Shown: in pieces, positions 42,303 to 54,020 of the stretch
How positions within the stretch are numbered: the first letter of the stretch is position 1
Layout: each line of letters opens with the position of its first letter
Assembly (NCBI GenBank): GCA_949825025.1
Contig: OX463788.1
Coordinates: 27,289,036-27,353,035, forward strand
Reading direction: 5' to 3'
Source: Siphlonurus alternatus
Lineage: Eukaryota > Arthropoda > Insecta > Ephemeroptera > Siphlonuridae
DNA length: 64,000 nucleotides
Translations under genes and position numbers: made by a program
Notes under the pieces: generated by a model
What the model was told of the DNA's origin: nothing
Seen by the model: the letters and a program-made list of their open reading frames with translations, nothing else
Database searches by the model: none

Positions 42303-44402
42303 TTTTTATTGGTCATTTTGTTACATATATATAGATCAACCAAGGTTATTTTACATAACGGTACCTTAATTATTGGTTGAAAACAATTAAGTTATTAAAA
42401 AGAATAATTCTTATTCAAAAGACCCTTATATATATATATTATCTCTTTAAATTTAATCTTAAATTACAACATTTTTTTTTTATTAAGAAAATATATAGAT
42501 GAAATTAATGACAAAATATTTTTCCAGGAAAGAAATTAACATTTTTTTAATAACATTTCTATCAACTTATTTCACTTATAATGATTTAAAGAAAACAAAA
42601 ATTTTGAGTACAATATCATCATCGATCAATTTTCCCTAAGACTCTAGAACAATGTCGATTACCCTATTTGAGTTATATACAATATTTCATAAATTTTGCA
42701 AAAAATAAATCAAACAAAAAATAAACACATCTTCTTGATGTCCATTCCCTGAAACAAAACGACTTTAGTTTGGTTGTAAATGACAATAACAAAAAAAACA
42801 TACATAACACACTTAATGAGAAATCTATTTATGTTTAAAATAATTATTAATGAATTTCGTAATTAATATTACCATATTTATAATATATATTAAATTAAAT
42901 TCAAATTATTTCAATTTCTTATTATTTCATTTTAATTGATATTTTGAGTTTTTAAATTTCATTCAATTTATTTTTTTTTAATTATAAGTAATGAAACTAA
43001 TGAAAATTGAATTAATATTTAAATTAACTTTAGAAAAGATTTGTTAGAGTGTGGTAATATTATAGAGGGATGAGTTTTAATGTATCTTATATCATTTTCA
43101 AAAAGTATGGCATGAGAGAATTAAATATTAATGTGGTTAATGTGTGAATGGGCTTACGGGGTGTAATTTTTATACTGGCTTAATCAAAAGAGGAGTACGA
43201 AAAATATCCCTTAGATTTTTTTGCGATTTTTTTAAGCACTGCATCATACCTAGAATGGAGATTAAAAATGTCTCTTGACCTGGAGGCTCCATCCGCAACG
43301 CCCATATGATATGTCATTACATTCTTTGGGTGAACTATATTAATGCTTCTAAACAATCACGTTGCTATGGAAACAAATGATTATTTTTAATAAACAAGCA
43401 ACAATCATCAAACAAGCATGTACATAATATTTCACACTCTCTTTAAGAAATTATCTGAAAGTACAATGAAGTATTGTCCTCAATTTTTTTATTGCAGAAA
43501 TGGATAGAGGGTGCAAAGTTATGCTACCCTGATTTTTTTCAGATTTTTTAGAGCCCTGGAACTATTTTTAAAAAATTATTGAAAGTTCTTTTTGTGACGT
43601 CACGAGACGCCGCTCCTTAAGAAAAAGATAGGGCTTGACGCCGCGTGACGTCACAAATAGGACTTCCAATAATTTTTTAAAAATGCTTCCCGGGCTCTAA
43701 AAAATCGGAAAAAAATCAGGATAACATAACTTTTCACCATCTATCCATTTCTGCAATAAAAAAAATTGAGGACAATACTCCCATTACATCACCGCATCCA
43801 AACTCAAATCACGCAACTGCAAGAAAAAATACGATGGGACTCTGACTAGCTCCCATATATGGTTACATGAGCTTCAGAGCCCCACCATACCCCCCGCAGC
43901 CACGCGATCCTCACCCCGACGCACTGATATATTATTATCCGTAGGTTTGTTGTTTCTTTACCGGAACCTGGAACATTTAGATATAAAACAATAATAACAA
44001 CATAGTAAACACAACAATTATTGAAATTGAAAATATACTGTACTAGTTACATACATTATAATTTAGTACTCTAGTATATTAAACTTAATATGATAATTAA
44101 TAAATTTTTATACAATTGTAGAAAACACCCATTTTTTTTATTTTACATTTGACTTTGTTCTTTGTATCAAGTAATTTCAAATCACTCGGTAATTCATTCC
44201 ATAGTCTGGGAAGAATAAATTCCCAAGTTCTCTCACAAAATCTATTTACACTTAATTCTAGGTGCAAACAAAGGTTGTAACAATTTTGACGAGTACCATG
44301 CTCATGATATCTCGGCTTTCCATGTGAATCATCAAAATATTTTTCAATTAATAACGAATATTTAGCTTGAGATTTCACTTGTAATATTTTCCAAAAATTA
44401 TA

Positions 44403-44451
<49 letters not shown>

Positions 44452-44545
44452 CAGTTGCGTTGAATTTTTCTCCAAATTTCATACATTTTAATTTTTTTTT
44501 TTTTTTTGCATTTTATTTAATTTTGTCATCGCTCCTAATCTAACC
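42303..44545 (-). pseudogene. LINE copy A (3' half), head-to-head with copy B
   Basis: On the minus strand it matches copy B from the end of the reverse transcriptase through the 3' UTR. The ORF at 44097-44378 (LLIEKYFDDSHGKPRYHEHG; FCERTWEFILPRLWNELPSD) aligns with 48430-48660. A (TA)n run at 44399-44445 matches a short TA run in the copy B ORF (48388-48399), expanded here. A poly-A expansion is at 44493-44508. A MITE (43467-43783) and about 180 bp of unassigned sequence interrupt its 3' UTR. Copy B's 5' end starts right beside its truncated end. Confidence 0.75.
43467..43783. mobile_element. MITE of the ATTGCAGAAATGGATAGAG group
   Basis: Tips TGAAGTATTGTCCTCAATTT and complement; inside, ATTGCAGAAATGGATAGAGG and TGACGTCAC-containing centre (43594-43650). 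Inserted in LINE copy A. Confidence 0.8.
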
Positions 44546-44755
44546 ACATATAATTTCTTGATTCACTATTGCTTCATGCACAATGTTTCTTGATGCACTT
44601 CATGTAGCTGCGGCTGCCGAGCAAGCAACAAGCTCTGAGCGCTCGTCTGTCTAGCTACGGTTAAACTTTATATACATATTTTCCTACATCGATTTTCTTC
44701 AGGATACTTGCTGTTTTATTTAATTTTCACTACTTCGCAAACAAAAATATAAACA

Positions 44756-45711
44756 ATGAAGTGTGTGCAGTGTGATGAAGTGATAGAAAGTGAAGATGAA
44801 AGTATTTCATGCAAAGTGTGTAAGGCTCCAGTACACGTGGAATGTGCCAAAAAAAATCCTGCTCGTGGACGACCACCTAAGCACCCTAACAAGCAATCTT
44901 GGTTGTGCGCGACTTGTCGCGAAATTCCAGCAGATTTCCAAGATACTTTAAGTGATCCTGGAAGCGAGACAGGTGAGAGTGATAATAACATTTTGGCATA
45001 TTTGGTGCGCCTGGAGAAAAAAGTTGATGAAATAGTTAAAAAAAGTGATGAAGTTACAGATATTAAAAAATCAGTTGAGTTTTTGTCCTCCTCGTATGAT
45101 CTTTTCATAAAAAATCAAGAAATTCAAGACAAAAAAATGAATGATATGAGCAAAACAATGGATAAACTGACTCAGGATAATTTAAAAAAAGACAAAATAA
45201 TTAGTGATTTGCATAACAGACTTGGTGAGGTTGAACAGGGTGCTCTGAATTATAACATAGAGATTAGTAATGTGCAGCATCTTCCTGGTGATAATGTGTT
45301 AAATGTTGTCACAAACATAGCGGAGTGCATTCAGAAAACGGAGGCAGTGAAACATATTGTTGAGGCTCGTCGCGTAAACACACGAAGCCGTGGGTTGAAA
45401 TTCCTCCCACCACTCATCATCGTAAGGTTCAACTCGCTGCGTGCCCGGAATGACTACCTCAACATTGCAAGGAGTAAGCAAATAACGTCGGAAGATGCAC
45501 TGAATGACGGCTCGCAAGAAAGAATCTACATAAACGAGCAGCTCACCCCATACAACCGCAAACTGCTGTGGCGCTCGCTAAACAGCGTGCCAAGGTCAAA
45601 GGCTACAAGTTTGTGTGGGTTAAACGCGGCATGATTTTTGTTCGTAAGAACGAAAATCTTGCTATTGTCCGAATACAGGGTGAGCCTGATGTGGAAACGA
45701 AAATAGTTTAA
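44756..45711 (+). pseudogene. LINE ORF1: PHD finger, coiled coil, FP-like C-terminus, one frameshift
   Basis: Residues 3-54 form a PHD-type zinc finger: Cys pairs at 3/6 and 19/22, His27-Cys30, Cys51/54. An acidic linker follows, then a heptad-rich helix (about 85-160) and a C-terminal domain ending, after a frameshift near 45590, GYKFVWVKRGMIFVRKNENL, AIVRIQGEPDVE. That ending resembles the baculovirus FP-type C-terminal domain found in many LINE ORF1 proteins. It would bind LINE RNA or DNA as a chaperone. Without the frameshift correction the open frame stops at 45634. Confidence 0.8.
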
Positions 45712-45854
45712 AAAGTGTAAGTACTATTTTAAATAATGGATAATTTGTATCAAAAATTTGGAGGAATGTTTATGTTTAAAAAATAATAATATATCCGATT
45801 GGTTAAAAATTAAAATGTTATAATGATGAAAAATTAAATTCAAATTTTATTATA

Positions 45855-46486
45855 ATACATTTAAATATTAGATCGTTGAAAAAATATTGGAATCAATTTT
45901 TAATGCAAATTAATGATTATATTGAATTTTTAGACTGTATAGTGTTATGTGAAACAAATATTATTGAGAGTGAAGAAAAATGTTATTCTATACCAGGCTT
46001 TACACAAATCTCTAAAACTCGTTCTTCTAAGTATAAAAAAAAGGGCGGAGGTATAATGATTTTTATTAAAAAGACCAATAAAGTTCGACTTATATTTTCA
46101 CAAGGTTCTCAATATTATGAACACATAGCCATAAAAATTAATGACATAAAAGCATTTATGCTCTTTACAAACCTCCTGATACTAATAAAAATTTATTCTT
46201 AAAAGATTTAAAACAAAGTATTCTCATTGATAAGAGTGAAAAAATTATAGTTATTGGTGATATGAATATTAATATTTTAGATACAAATAACAACTTTGTT
46301 GATAATTACAAAAATATAATGGCCAAAGCAGGGTTAAGTAATGTCATATTTTATCCAACCAGAGAAGAAATTGTGAAGCAAGTGTTATCGTCTACATGCA
46401 TTGATCATATTTATATTCGAAATAAATTTTGTGACATTGAATCTTGCATAATTGAAACTAAAATATCAGATCATATATATATATAA
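45855..46486 (+). pseudogene. LINE endonuclease domain (frameshifted)
   Basis: HLNIRSLKKYWNQF at the start, LDCIVLCETNI (catalytic Glu), then KKKGGGIMIFIKK. After a frameshift near 46200: IIVIGDMNINIL (Asp-Met-Asn motif), SSTCIDHIYI and ETKISDHI (final Asp-His). These are the ordered motifs of the APE-type endonuclease that nicks target DNA. Frame changes make it nonfunctional. Confidence 0.82.
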
Positions 46487-47036
46487 TCGCTGCAATGTTA
46501 TCAAATGAAAATAAAGTTTATAAAAGTGAAGATTGTAATAAATATTTGAATTATAAAAAATTAAGCATTGAATTGGACAAGGTTAGATAGGGTTTCTTAA
46601 ATGGTATTAAAAATCCATCTATTATATATGAAAAAATAAAAGATATTTATGATCACTTATTTAAAATTTGTTCCTTTCCATGCAAAGATGTAAAACACTG
46701 TAATTTGGGCAAGCCGTGGATGACCATGGAAATTAAAAACTGTATGATAAAGAGATCGAGTTAAAATGTTTCATAAACATAAAAGCAACCCTAAGAATTT
46801 ACAATATAGATCTGAATACAATAAATTGAGAAACAAAGTTGTTAACATGATAAAAAAATAAAGCTAAAATTCAATATAATAGATTGGAATTTAAAAAATT
46901 TAATGGTGATATAAGAAAAGTTTGGAGTTACATTAATAACATGTTAGGAAAAATAGTATTAAATAATGATGAAACAATAATGAGGTATATGGGTGATCAA
47001 AATTTAAGTGATTGAACAAATCAATTCGGAAAAGCA
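46487..47036 (+). pseudogene. LINE linker, decayed
   Basis: Region between endonuclease and reverse transcriptase; translates in pieces with several stops (for example GDQNLSD near 46996). Part of LINE copy B. Confidence 0.6.
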
Positions 47037-48700
47037 TTGGCAGATGGAGTTAATAATATTGTGCATAATTGCGATATCAAATTTTGTGTTATTGAGGAAC
47101 AATATGAAAATCAGTCTTTTTATTTGCAAAAAGCATCAAATGAAAAAAAAAATGAAATAGTTGAAATTATGGATAATAATAAAGCACCGGGATATGACAA
47201 AATTACGGCCAGGCATATTAAAATGGCAGGAGAAAACTTAACAGAAGTTTTAAAAAACTTAATTAATTTATGTATAAAAGAAAGAAAATTTCCTGCCATG
47301 AGGCTTTAAAAATATCTATATGTCGGCCAATTTATAAGAATGGAATTCATACTGAATGTAATAATTATTGACCCATTGTTTTATCTCCAACTGTTGATAA
47401 AGTTTTACAAAAATATATAACTAATGATCTTACAATATATCTTGATAAATTCAATATAATAAATAAACAACAATATGCTTATCAAAAGGGGAGATCAACC
47501 AATGAACTCTTAGGAGATATTTCTAATTACATTAATACACAATTATCTGATAATAACCATGTTTTAGCTCTCTTTGTTGATTTCACCAAAGCTTTTGATG
47601 TCCTTAACCATGAAACTTTATTTAAGGAACTGGAAAAAGTTGGTATAAGAGGCCCAACATTAGAATTATTAAAACATTATCTTTATGATAGAAAAATGGT
47701 AGTCCAAATTAGTAATGTGAAAGGTGATCAATGGGCTTTAAGTTTTAGCACTCAACAAGGTGGAACAATATCCCCAATATTATTCAACATTTATGTTAAT
47801 AGTATATTTTCTGTTTTAAAAAATTGTAAATTATTTATGTTTGCAGACGATTTGTTAATACTTGTAACAAAAAAAGATTTTAATGAAGCCCATAATATGT
47901 TACAAATAAATGCCAACCACTTAGCTAACTGGGCCCATGATTATGGATTAATTATTAACATTAAAAAAACAAAAGTCATGCATGTTTGTAATAAATATCT
48001 TAGAAAAAATGAAGAAATGAATATTACAATACATACGAATGAATGTTTGCATAATTTTAGACGGAATTGTACATGTAGTAAACTAGAGCAAGTTCTGGAA
48101 CATACATATCTAGGTGTAATAATTGACCAAAATTTTGAATGGAATTTACATATGAACAAAATTATAAATAAATTAAGATCAGTAATGTCACAAGTATATA
48201 AATTAAAATGTACTGTCAATGAAAAAACTATTAGAAATATTTATTTTGCTCTAGCTCATCCGTTCATTATTTATGGAATAACAGCTTGGGGCTTCATTGA
48301 GTCAGGGGCCATGACAAAACTAAATAAAATGCAAAAACGATTATTAAAATGGATGAAATTTGGAGAAAAATTTAATGAATTTGACGATATATATATATAA
48401 CTATTGGAAAATATTACCAGTGAAATTTCAAGCTAAACACTCATTGCTAATTGACAAATATTTTGATGAATCACATGGAAAGGCAAGAGAACATGAGCAT
48501 GGTACACGTCAAAATTTGTTACAACCATTGTTTGCTCCAAGAAGTGTAAATAGGTTTGGTGAGAGAACTTGGGAATTTATCCAACCTAGATTATGGAATG
48601 AATTGCCGAGTAATCTGAAATTAGTAGACACAAAAAGCAAAGTTAAATTTAAAATAAAAAAATGGTTATTATCAACAAGTCGGTAAAATTATGTAAAAGT
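47037..48700 (+). pseudogene. LINE reverse transcriptase and C-terminal domain (frameshifted)
   Basis: Motifs in order: NNKAPGYDKITARHIK, SPTVDKVLQKYI, YQKGRSTNELLGDI, LALFVDFTKAFDVLNHETL (first catalytic Asp), QQGGTISPILFNIYVNSI, LFMFADDLLIL (catalytic FADD), INIKKTKVM, YLGVIIDQNFEWNLHM, and a C-terminal block FGERTWEFIQPRLWNELPSN. Catalytic residues are intact, but the frame shifts near 47309 and 48400, so no full protein is made. Confidence 0.88.
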
Positions 48701-49628
48701 TTTATTGAATGTATATTAAATTATATATGTACAGAAAATAGATAAATGTGCTAATTGATGATTAGTTATGTAATTCCTATTTCACTTGTATATGACATAA
48801 ATGTGTTTATTCTATTAATATGTTCTTTTGTTTCAGATTAAAATGTTTCAGGTCCTAATATACAATTCCCTTTAAGCGTAATTTTTGTTACATTATCATT
48901 ATTTATGGAACGGAAACAATATTTTGAATTTAAAATTTAATGAATTTATAGTTTAAAATAAATAATTCTTTATTTAAGAGATAAATTTTAAATTTAAATT
49001 TTAAATGGTGTGTTCTGTAATTTATATAATAAAAAAAAAAACATAATAAAAAAAAATACTAGGTAGTATATAATTAAATGCATTAACTTATCTGAATAGT
49101 TTACTTATTCTAAAAGTAATATTTTCAATACAAGAATTGAAAATAATTTAAAATAAATAATAATACTTTATATTGAGAGTACAACAATACTAAAGTCACT
49201 TTGTTTCAGGTGATGGACATCAATGAAGATGTGTTATATTGTTTGTTTTTGTTTCTAATATCATGTTCAAATTTATATAGGATATATAATATTGTATTAG
49301 AGAATGAGGTTTAATTTTGGATAAAATTTACTTTAAATTACAGAAAATAATGTACTTTCTTAAAAAAAAAAAAAAAAATCTTCAACTTGATAATTAAAGG
49401 ATAAAAAAAAATTGTATTTAAGTGTCTTGTGAAAGAATTTAAAAACAATTATATGTCAATCATTCAACTTTTATTTCATTTTTGTTTTAGTTTGAAATCA
49501 TAAATAAGATTCAATCTTCTAGTGTTATAATTATTCTAGGTCTTGAAGAAACATATTTTTCATGTAAATGTCTTCAACCAATAAGGTTATTGTGTATAAC
49601 CTTGGTTGATTGTAAAATAAGTGACCAA

Positions 49629-49640
<12 letters not shown>
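48701..49640 (+). other. LINE copy B 3' UTR with conserved stem-loop
   Basis: AT-rich, about 940 bp, shared with copy A. Near the end CAACCAATAAGGTTAT pairs with ATAACCTTGGTTG (49575-49612). In copy A (42343-42384) the same hairpin arms are present with a longer loop. Such 3' structures can guide the reverse transcriptase to its own RNA (family knowledge, inference here). Confidence 0.6.
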
Positions 49641-49659
<19 letters not shown>

Positions 49660-50190
49660 GTTTTAATTTAGAAAATTACAAAAAAAAATTACACTATTAT
49701 TATTGACACGTGTTTCTTGTTAATTGAATAATAATTATTTTTAATCAGATACATATATAAAAAATTGTTTCTTAAAAACAGAGGTACACTTTCTATCTCT
49801 TTTATTTTTTTTTAATTTTTAATCAAACCCTATTGGGTACTTCTATTTATTTTAATATTACTTTATTTTATTGATCATGCAAACACCAGCGGTGTACAGT
49901 GTACATACAGTATATTATAGTGTGCTTTATTCGTACTTATAAACATTTAATTGTTGCATACAAACTATACAGTACAATTGTACAATACATATTCTATAAG
50001 TAAAAGTGTATTTGTAAGCAAAAAAATAAAATAAAAAATAAATAATTAGAAGCGCGCATTATGTATAATATACATTATATGTATATGTTCAATAAAGAAG
50101 CCAGGTCAGAGTTGTAAAAAAATATGGGAATTTAATATTAATTAAATTTCTCAAAAAATATTTTTTTGTATTTCTTTATGATAATGTATA
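49641..50190. other. No gene seen
   Basis: AT-rich sequence with a short (TA)n run at about 49640-49658. Probably the old insertion site of the LINE pair and flank of FB8. Confidence 0.5.
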
Positions 50191-51755
50191 TGTTGGCACG
50201 AAAGCCCGAATTCGGGCAATTAAGCCCGAAAAAAATGCGCACACCTAATAGGTGTGCCCCTAGCAATTTGAGCAAAGCCCGAAATTAACAAATATTTCGG
50301 ATTAACAAATATTTCGGGCTTTGCTAATTTAAATTTGATCATTTCTAGAAGTGCTCAAATCTAAAAAATCAAACCCCGACGAGAAGTTTTATTTCGGGGT
50401 TTGCTCATTAATTTCTAGAAGAGCCTATATATATATATAACTCGAAAAAAACAAACCCCGACGAGAAGTTTTATTTCGGGCTTTGCTCACTGTTTTGATC
50501 ATTATTACTAGAAGTGCTCAAAGCAAAATGAAAAATAATAATTGGAAATTGTGCCATATTATAGCAATAAATAATAAAACAATGCACATTTAATAATATT
50601 TTAATTATGTCACTTTTTTAATTAATTGATAAAAATACAAATTTAACATTAATAGCGTGTATAGTATTTTTTTTTTTTTTTTTATTAAAGCATTTCTTTT
50701 TCTGTATTATTCAAGTCATATTGAAAAAATACGATCTTGTCACACTGAGAGACATTTTTAATTTTTTTATTATTGTTATATTTTTTTATACTTAAAGGCT
50801 ATGATTACAATTATACTCTATACAGCAATGAATTCCAGGATGCAGATGAACAATATCTGAGGTCAGACGACATACCACACATGACAAAGAAAGGAGTCTC
50901 TCAGATCAGCAGCATTAGCAAATTCAAAGCAAAGTTCTGTGTTTTGGAACTGCAAGAAACGCTGTCAATCTAAAATATATGCTGTGCAAAGAAAAAAAAA
51001 TAGAAGAAACTTAAAATGCCATGATAATAATCCCTGAAAAATAAGATCAGGTAATAATCACTAATCAGGTATAATAATTATTTATTTTACATGCTTTTTT
51101 TTTTTTTTTTTTTTTTAATTGGTAGGTTTGGTAAATTGGTGGTGGTATCTATAGGAGCTCTTTGCTTCTTAGTAAGTTCTATAAAATAAGTTAAAATGAT
51201 TTTATAATATATCAGCTGTAAAAAAAAACTATTTAAAATAAATAAAAAACAATATTAATATAAAAAGTATGACAAAATCGTATTTTTCAGTATGAATTGA
51301 ATAATACAGAAAGAAATCTTTTAATAAAAAAATAATATACACGCTATGCTAATGTTATATTTGTATTTTTGTCAATTTATTAAAAAATGATGTAATTAAA
51401 ATATTATTAAATTTACAATATTTAATTGTTTTACAATTTATTAAAAATTATTACTATATATAATACGCCACAATTTCCAATTATTATATTTCACTTTGCT
51501 CTGAGCACTTCTAGAAATGATCAAAACAGTGAGCAAAGCCCAAAATAAAACTTCTCGTCGGGGTTTGCTTTTTCCGATTTGAGCACTTCTAGAAATGATC
51601 AAATTTAAATGAGCAAAGCCCGAAATAAAACTTCTCGTCGGGGTTTGCTTTTTTTTCGATTTGAGCACTTCTAGAAATTATGAAATTTAAATGAGCAATT
51701 AAAGCACGAAATATTTGTTAATTTCAGGTTTTGCTCAAGTCGCTAGGGGCACATC
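50191..51755. mobile_element. Foldback FB8, TGTT-GAATTCG tip family, right tip lost
   Basis: Left tip TGTTGGCACG then GCCCGAATTCGGGC, preceded by TATA. The arms carry TTTCTAGAAGTGC palindromes and CCCGACGAGAAGTTTTATTT units. The right arm ends at GCTAGGGGCACATCTAG without the outermost tip. Clearly homologous to FB6 along its whole length; the two copies together show both tips. The centre holds the exon-like ORF at 50826-50973. Confidence 0.82.
50826..50973 (+). pseudogene. Exon-like ORF inside FB8
   Basis: After TACTCTATACAG (acceptor-like) a frame reads NEFQDADEQYLRSDDIPHMT, KKGVSQISSISKFKAKFCVL, ELQETLSI and TAA. Compared with 35864-36010, the frame, the acceptor AG and the stop are kept. 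One serine codon is absent here. Product unknown; see the finding on capture. Confidence 0.5.
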
Positions 51756-51770
51756 TAGGTCTATATTACA

Positions 51771-52015
51771 TGGAGTATCGACCTCAATATTTTTTTATTG
51801 CAGAAATGGATAGAGGGTGCTAATAAGTCCTTTTTTGGGAAAAGAATAGGACTTGCCGTTTGCCGTCGCGTGAAGTCACAAAAAGGACTTTCTCAATAAT
51901 TTTTTAAAATTACTTCCAGGCCGGGCTGTAAAAAATCTGGAAAAAATCAGGATAGCATAACTTTGCACCCTGCTCTATCCATTTCTGCAATAAAAAAAAT
52001 TGAGGTCGATACTCC
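51771..52015. mobile_element. MITE of the ATTGCAGAAATGGATAGAG group
   Basis: 245 bp with matching tips TGGAGTATCGACCTCAAT and complement. Best-preserved ends of this group. Sits between FB8 and FB9. Confidence 0.85.
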
Positions 52016-52061
52016 ACTGTATTAGAGCGTTATAGATTCGAGGCAACGCGGCCTATAAAAT

Positions 52062-53001
52062 GATTCCCGGACAACTCGGAGCGGGGGCAACTGGGAGCCG
52101 GACGGCTCGGAGCCAAACGTGTTTGCTAGGACAACTCGGAGCGCGGACAACTTGGAGCGCGGACAACTCGGAGCGCGGACATCCTGGAGCCATGGCAGGA
52201 CAACTCGGAGCGCGGACAATTCGGAGCACGGACAACTCGGAGCCATGGCAGGACAACTCGGAGCGCGGACAACTCGGAGCGCGAATAACTCGGAGCAACG
52301 TATAATATACATATTCGGATCAATTTCAGCTATTTTCATCGGTATCCGGAGAACTCCCGCTCCGAGTTGTCCGGGAATCATTTTCATCATAATGTCATTA
52401 TCAATATTTCTCTGCATTTTTATATGCACATAAAATATTATATAGCAACCATTTATAATTATATTTTTCTACTTAATTTATTCACTTAATTATCCACCTC
52501 ATTCGTCGTTTTAAAGTTCCTTGTGTATCTAATATTTGAAATTAAATAATACAAAACATTCATTGAAGACTAAGGGCTTTATTTATTTCTTATAATAATA
52601 TTGAATACAATAACTTTATACAAAAATAATAATGACATTATGATGAAAATGATTCCCGGACAACTCGGAGCGGGAGTTCTCCGGATACCGATGAAAATAG
52701 CTGAAATTGATTCTCCGGATACCGATGAAAATAGCTGAAATTGATCCGAATATGTATATTATACGTTGCTCCGAGTTGTCCGCGCTCCGAGTTGTCCGCG
52801 CTCCGAGTTGTCCTACCATGGCTCCGAGTTGTCCGTGCTCCGAGTTGTCCGCGCTCCGAGTTGTCCTGCCATGGCTCCAGGATGTCCGCGCTTCGAGTTG
52901 TCCGCGCTCCGAGTTGTCCGCGCTCCGAGTTGTCCTAGCAAACACGTTTGGCTCCGAGCCGTCCGGCTCCCAGTTGCCCCCGCTCCGAGTTCTCCGGATA
53001 C
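52062..53001. mobile_element. Foldback FB9 with 16 bp tandem repeats and 10 bp target duplication
   Basis: 940 bp. Both flanks carry CCTATAAAAT (52052-52061, 53002-53011). Tips GATTCCCGGACAACTCGG and, at the other end, GTATCCGGAGAACTCGG. The arms (to about 52415 and from 52627) are arrays of GGACAACTCGGAGCGC, then TCCGGATACCGATGAAAATA. In the right arm a 41 bp stretch (CTCCGGATACC through AAATTGAT) is duplicated. A 9-10 bp duplication is typical of MULE/Mutator-type elements (inference). ORFs here are repeat translations. Confidence 0.85.
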
Positions 53002-53192
53002 CCTATAAAATCGTTAATTTCTATAATATATATCTAATCTACCTGATCTACCAATGTAGTAATATTCACATTTTACACTTTCTACATTAACTTGCAATGT
53101 ACTGTACGTACATTACGTTAAATGCGCACATAATTTAATTAATATATATTTAATTTAAGAACAATGTAATTTGTAATGTAATATATATGTAA

Positions 53193-53875
53193 CAGACTAT
53201 TCCATAACTCGTGTAACTTTTTTACCCTGCCAGCCTGGACTGGTCGTTGAGGCTAGCATCATGAAAATTTGCATAGGGGTAGCTGAGATATCAAAGTTTT
53301 AGACCCTTTGCATGAAACTTTTGATGTTTCACCCCCTTCCGGGGCACGGCGCACAAATCTCATTTCTTGCAAGGGGATTTCAATGTTAAAAAAATAAATA
53401 AATAAAAAAATTGAATTTCAGTTTGAAAATTTGTATCTAGGGGTTAATATATAAGGTTGAGAAATTCAATGATAAACTTGATTTGTGCAAAAAGTTCACC
53501 GGTTCACTCCCACCCCACCCTGGGCATCCTCAACCCTGATGTAGGGATAAAAAATTACACCCCTGTGAGTGCATTTCCTTTAAATTAGGTTCCTATTTGA
53601 AGCAAAGTCTCATTAGTGATTATCGAGGTCACTGATAACGATGGTGATCGACCTTGTTTAATGTCTACCTGTCCCCCCCTATAGCTCTATGGGAGGTCAC
53701 AAGTGACCCTGATATATAATTCATTGTTTGTAGTTCTAAGACAATATAATGGCCAAGGCCAAAAAGCATTAATTTTAGAGTAGAATGCTTTGCCCAGGTC
53801 ATCTACACTAATACCTACACATGACTATTTTGTTGCATAAATAAATATAGAGGGTATAAAAATGTCACCTTAGTG

Positions 53876-53880
<5 letters not shown>
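53193..53880. mobile_element. Single arm of an FB4/FB5-type element
   Basis: Starts CAGACTATTCCATAACTCGTG-like (first bases CAGACTATTCC), then CACCCCCTTCCGGGG, a GATTTCAATGTTAAAAAAAT stretch and ATTTCAGTTTGAAAATTTG, the same order as in FB4 and FB5. It then holds GAGGTCACTGATAACG and GAGGTCACAAGTGACCC and ends in a long TA run. The opposite arm is not found. Confidence 0.65.

Positions 53881-53969
<89 letters not shown>
53881..53969. repeat. (TA)n microsatellite
   Basis: About 44 TA units, directly after the half element. Confidence 0.95.
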
Positions 53970-53972
<3 letters not shown>

Positions 53973-54020
53973 TATTACAGTGCGAGAACTATTTCTAGGT
54001 ATTTATTGCAAGTTCGGCCA

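Larger units (their letters stand above)
44590..49640 (+). mobile_element. LINE copy B, PHD-finger non-LTR retrotransposon (decayed)
   Basis: About 5 kb: 5' UTR (44590-44755), ORF1 (44756-45711), endonuclease and reverse transcriptase (about 45855-48700), and a long AT-rich 3' UTR ending GTGACCAATAAAAAAAA. Several frameshifts and stops, so inactive. PHD-containing ORF1 plus an APE-type endonuclease points to the CR1/Jockey superfamily. The exact clade was not determined. Confidence 0.85.

Noticed and set aside
48941..49030. Short ORFs and palindromes in the LINE 3' UTR
   Set aside because: AT-rich simple sequence; only the hairpin at 49575 is shared between copies.
52022..53090. Many overlapping ORFs with SELSALRVV / QLGARTTRS repeats
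   Set aside because: Translation of the 16 bp FB9 repeats in all frames; no codon bias or domain.
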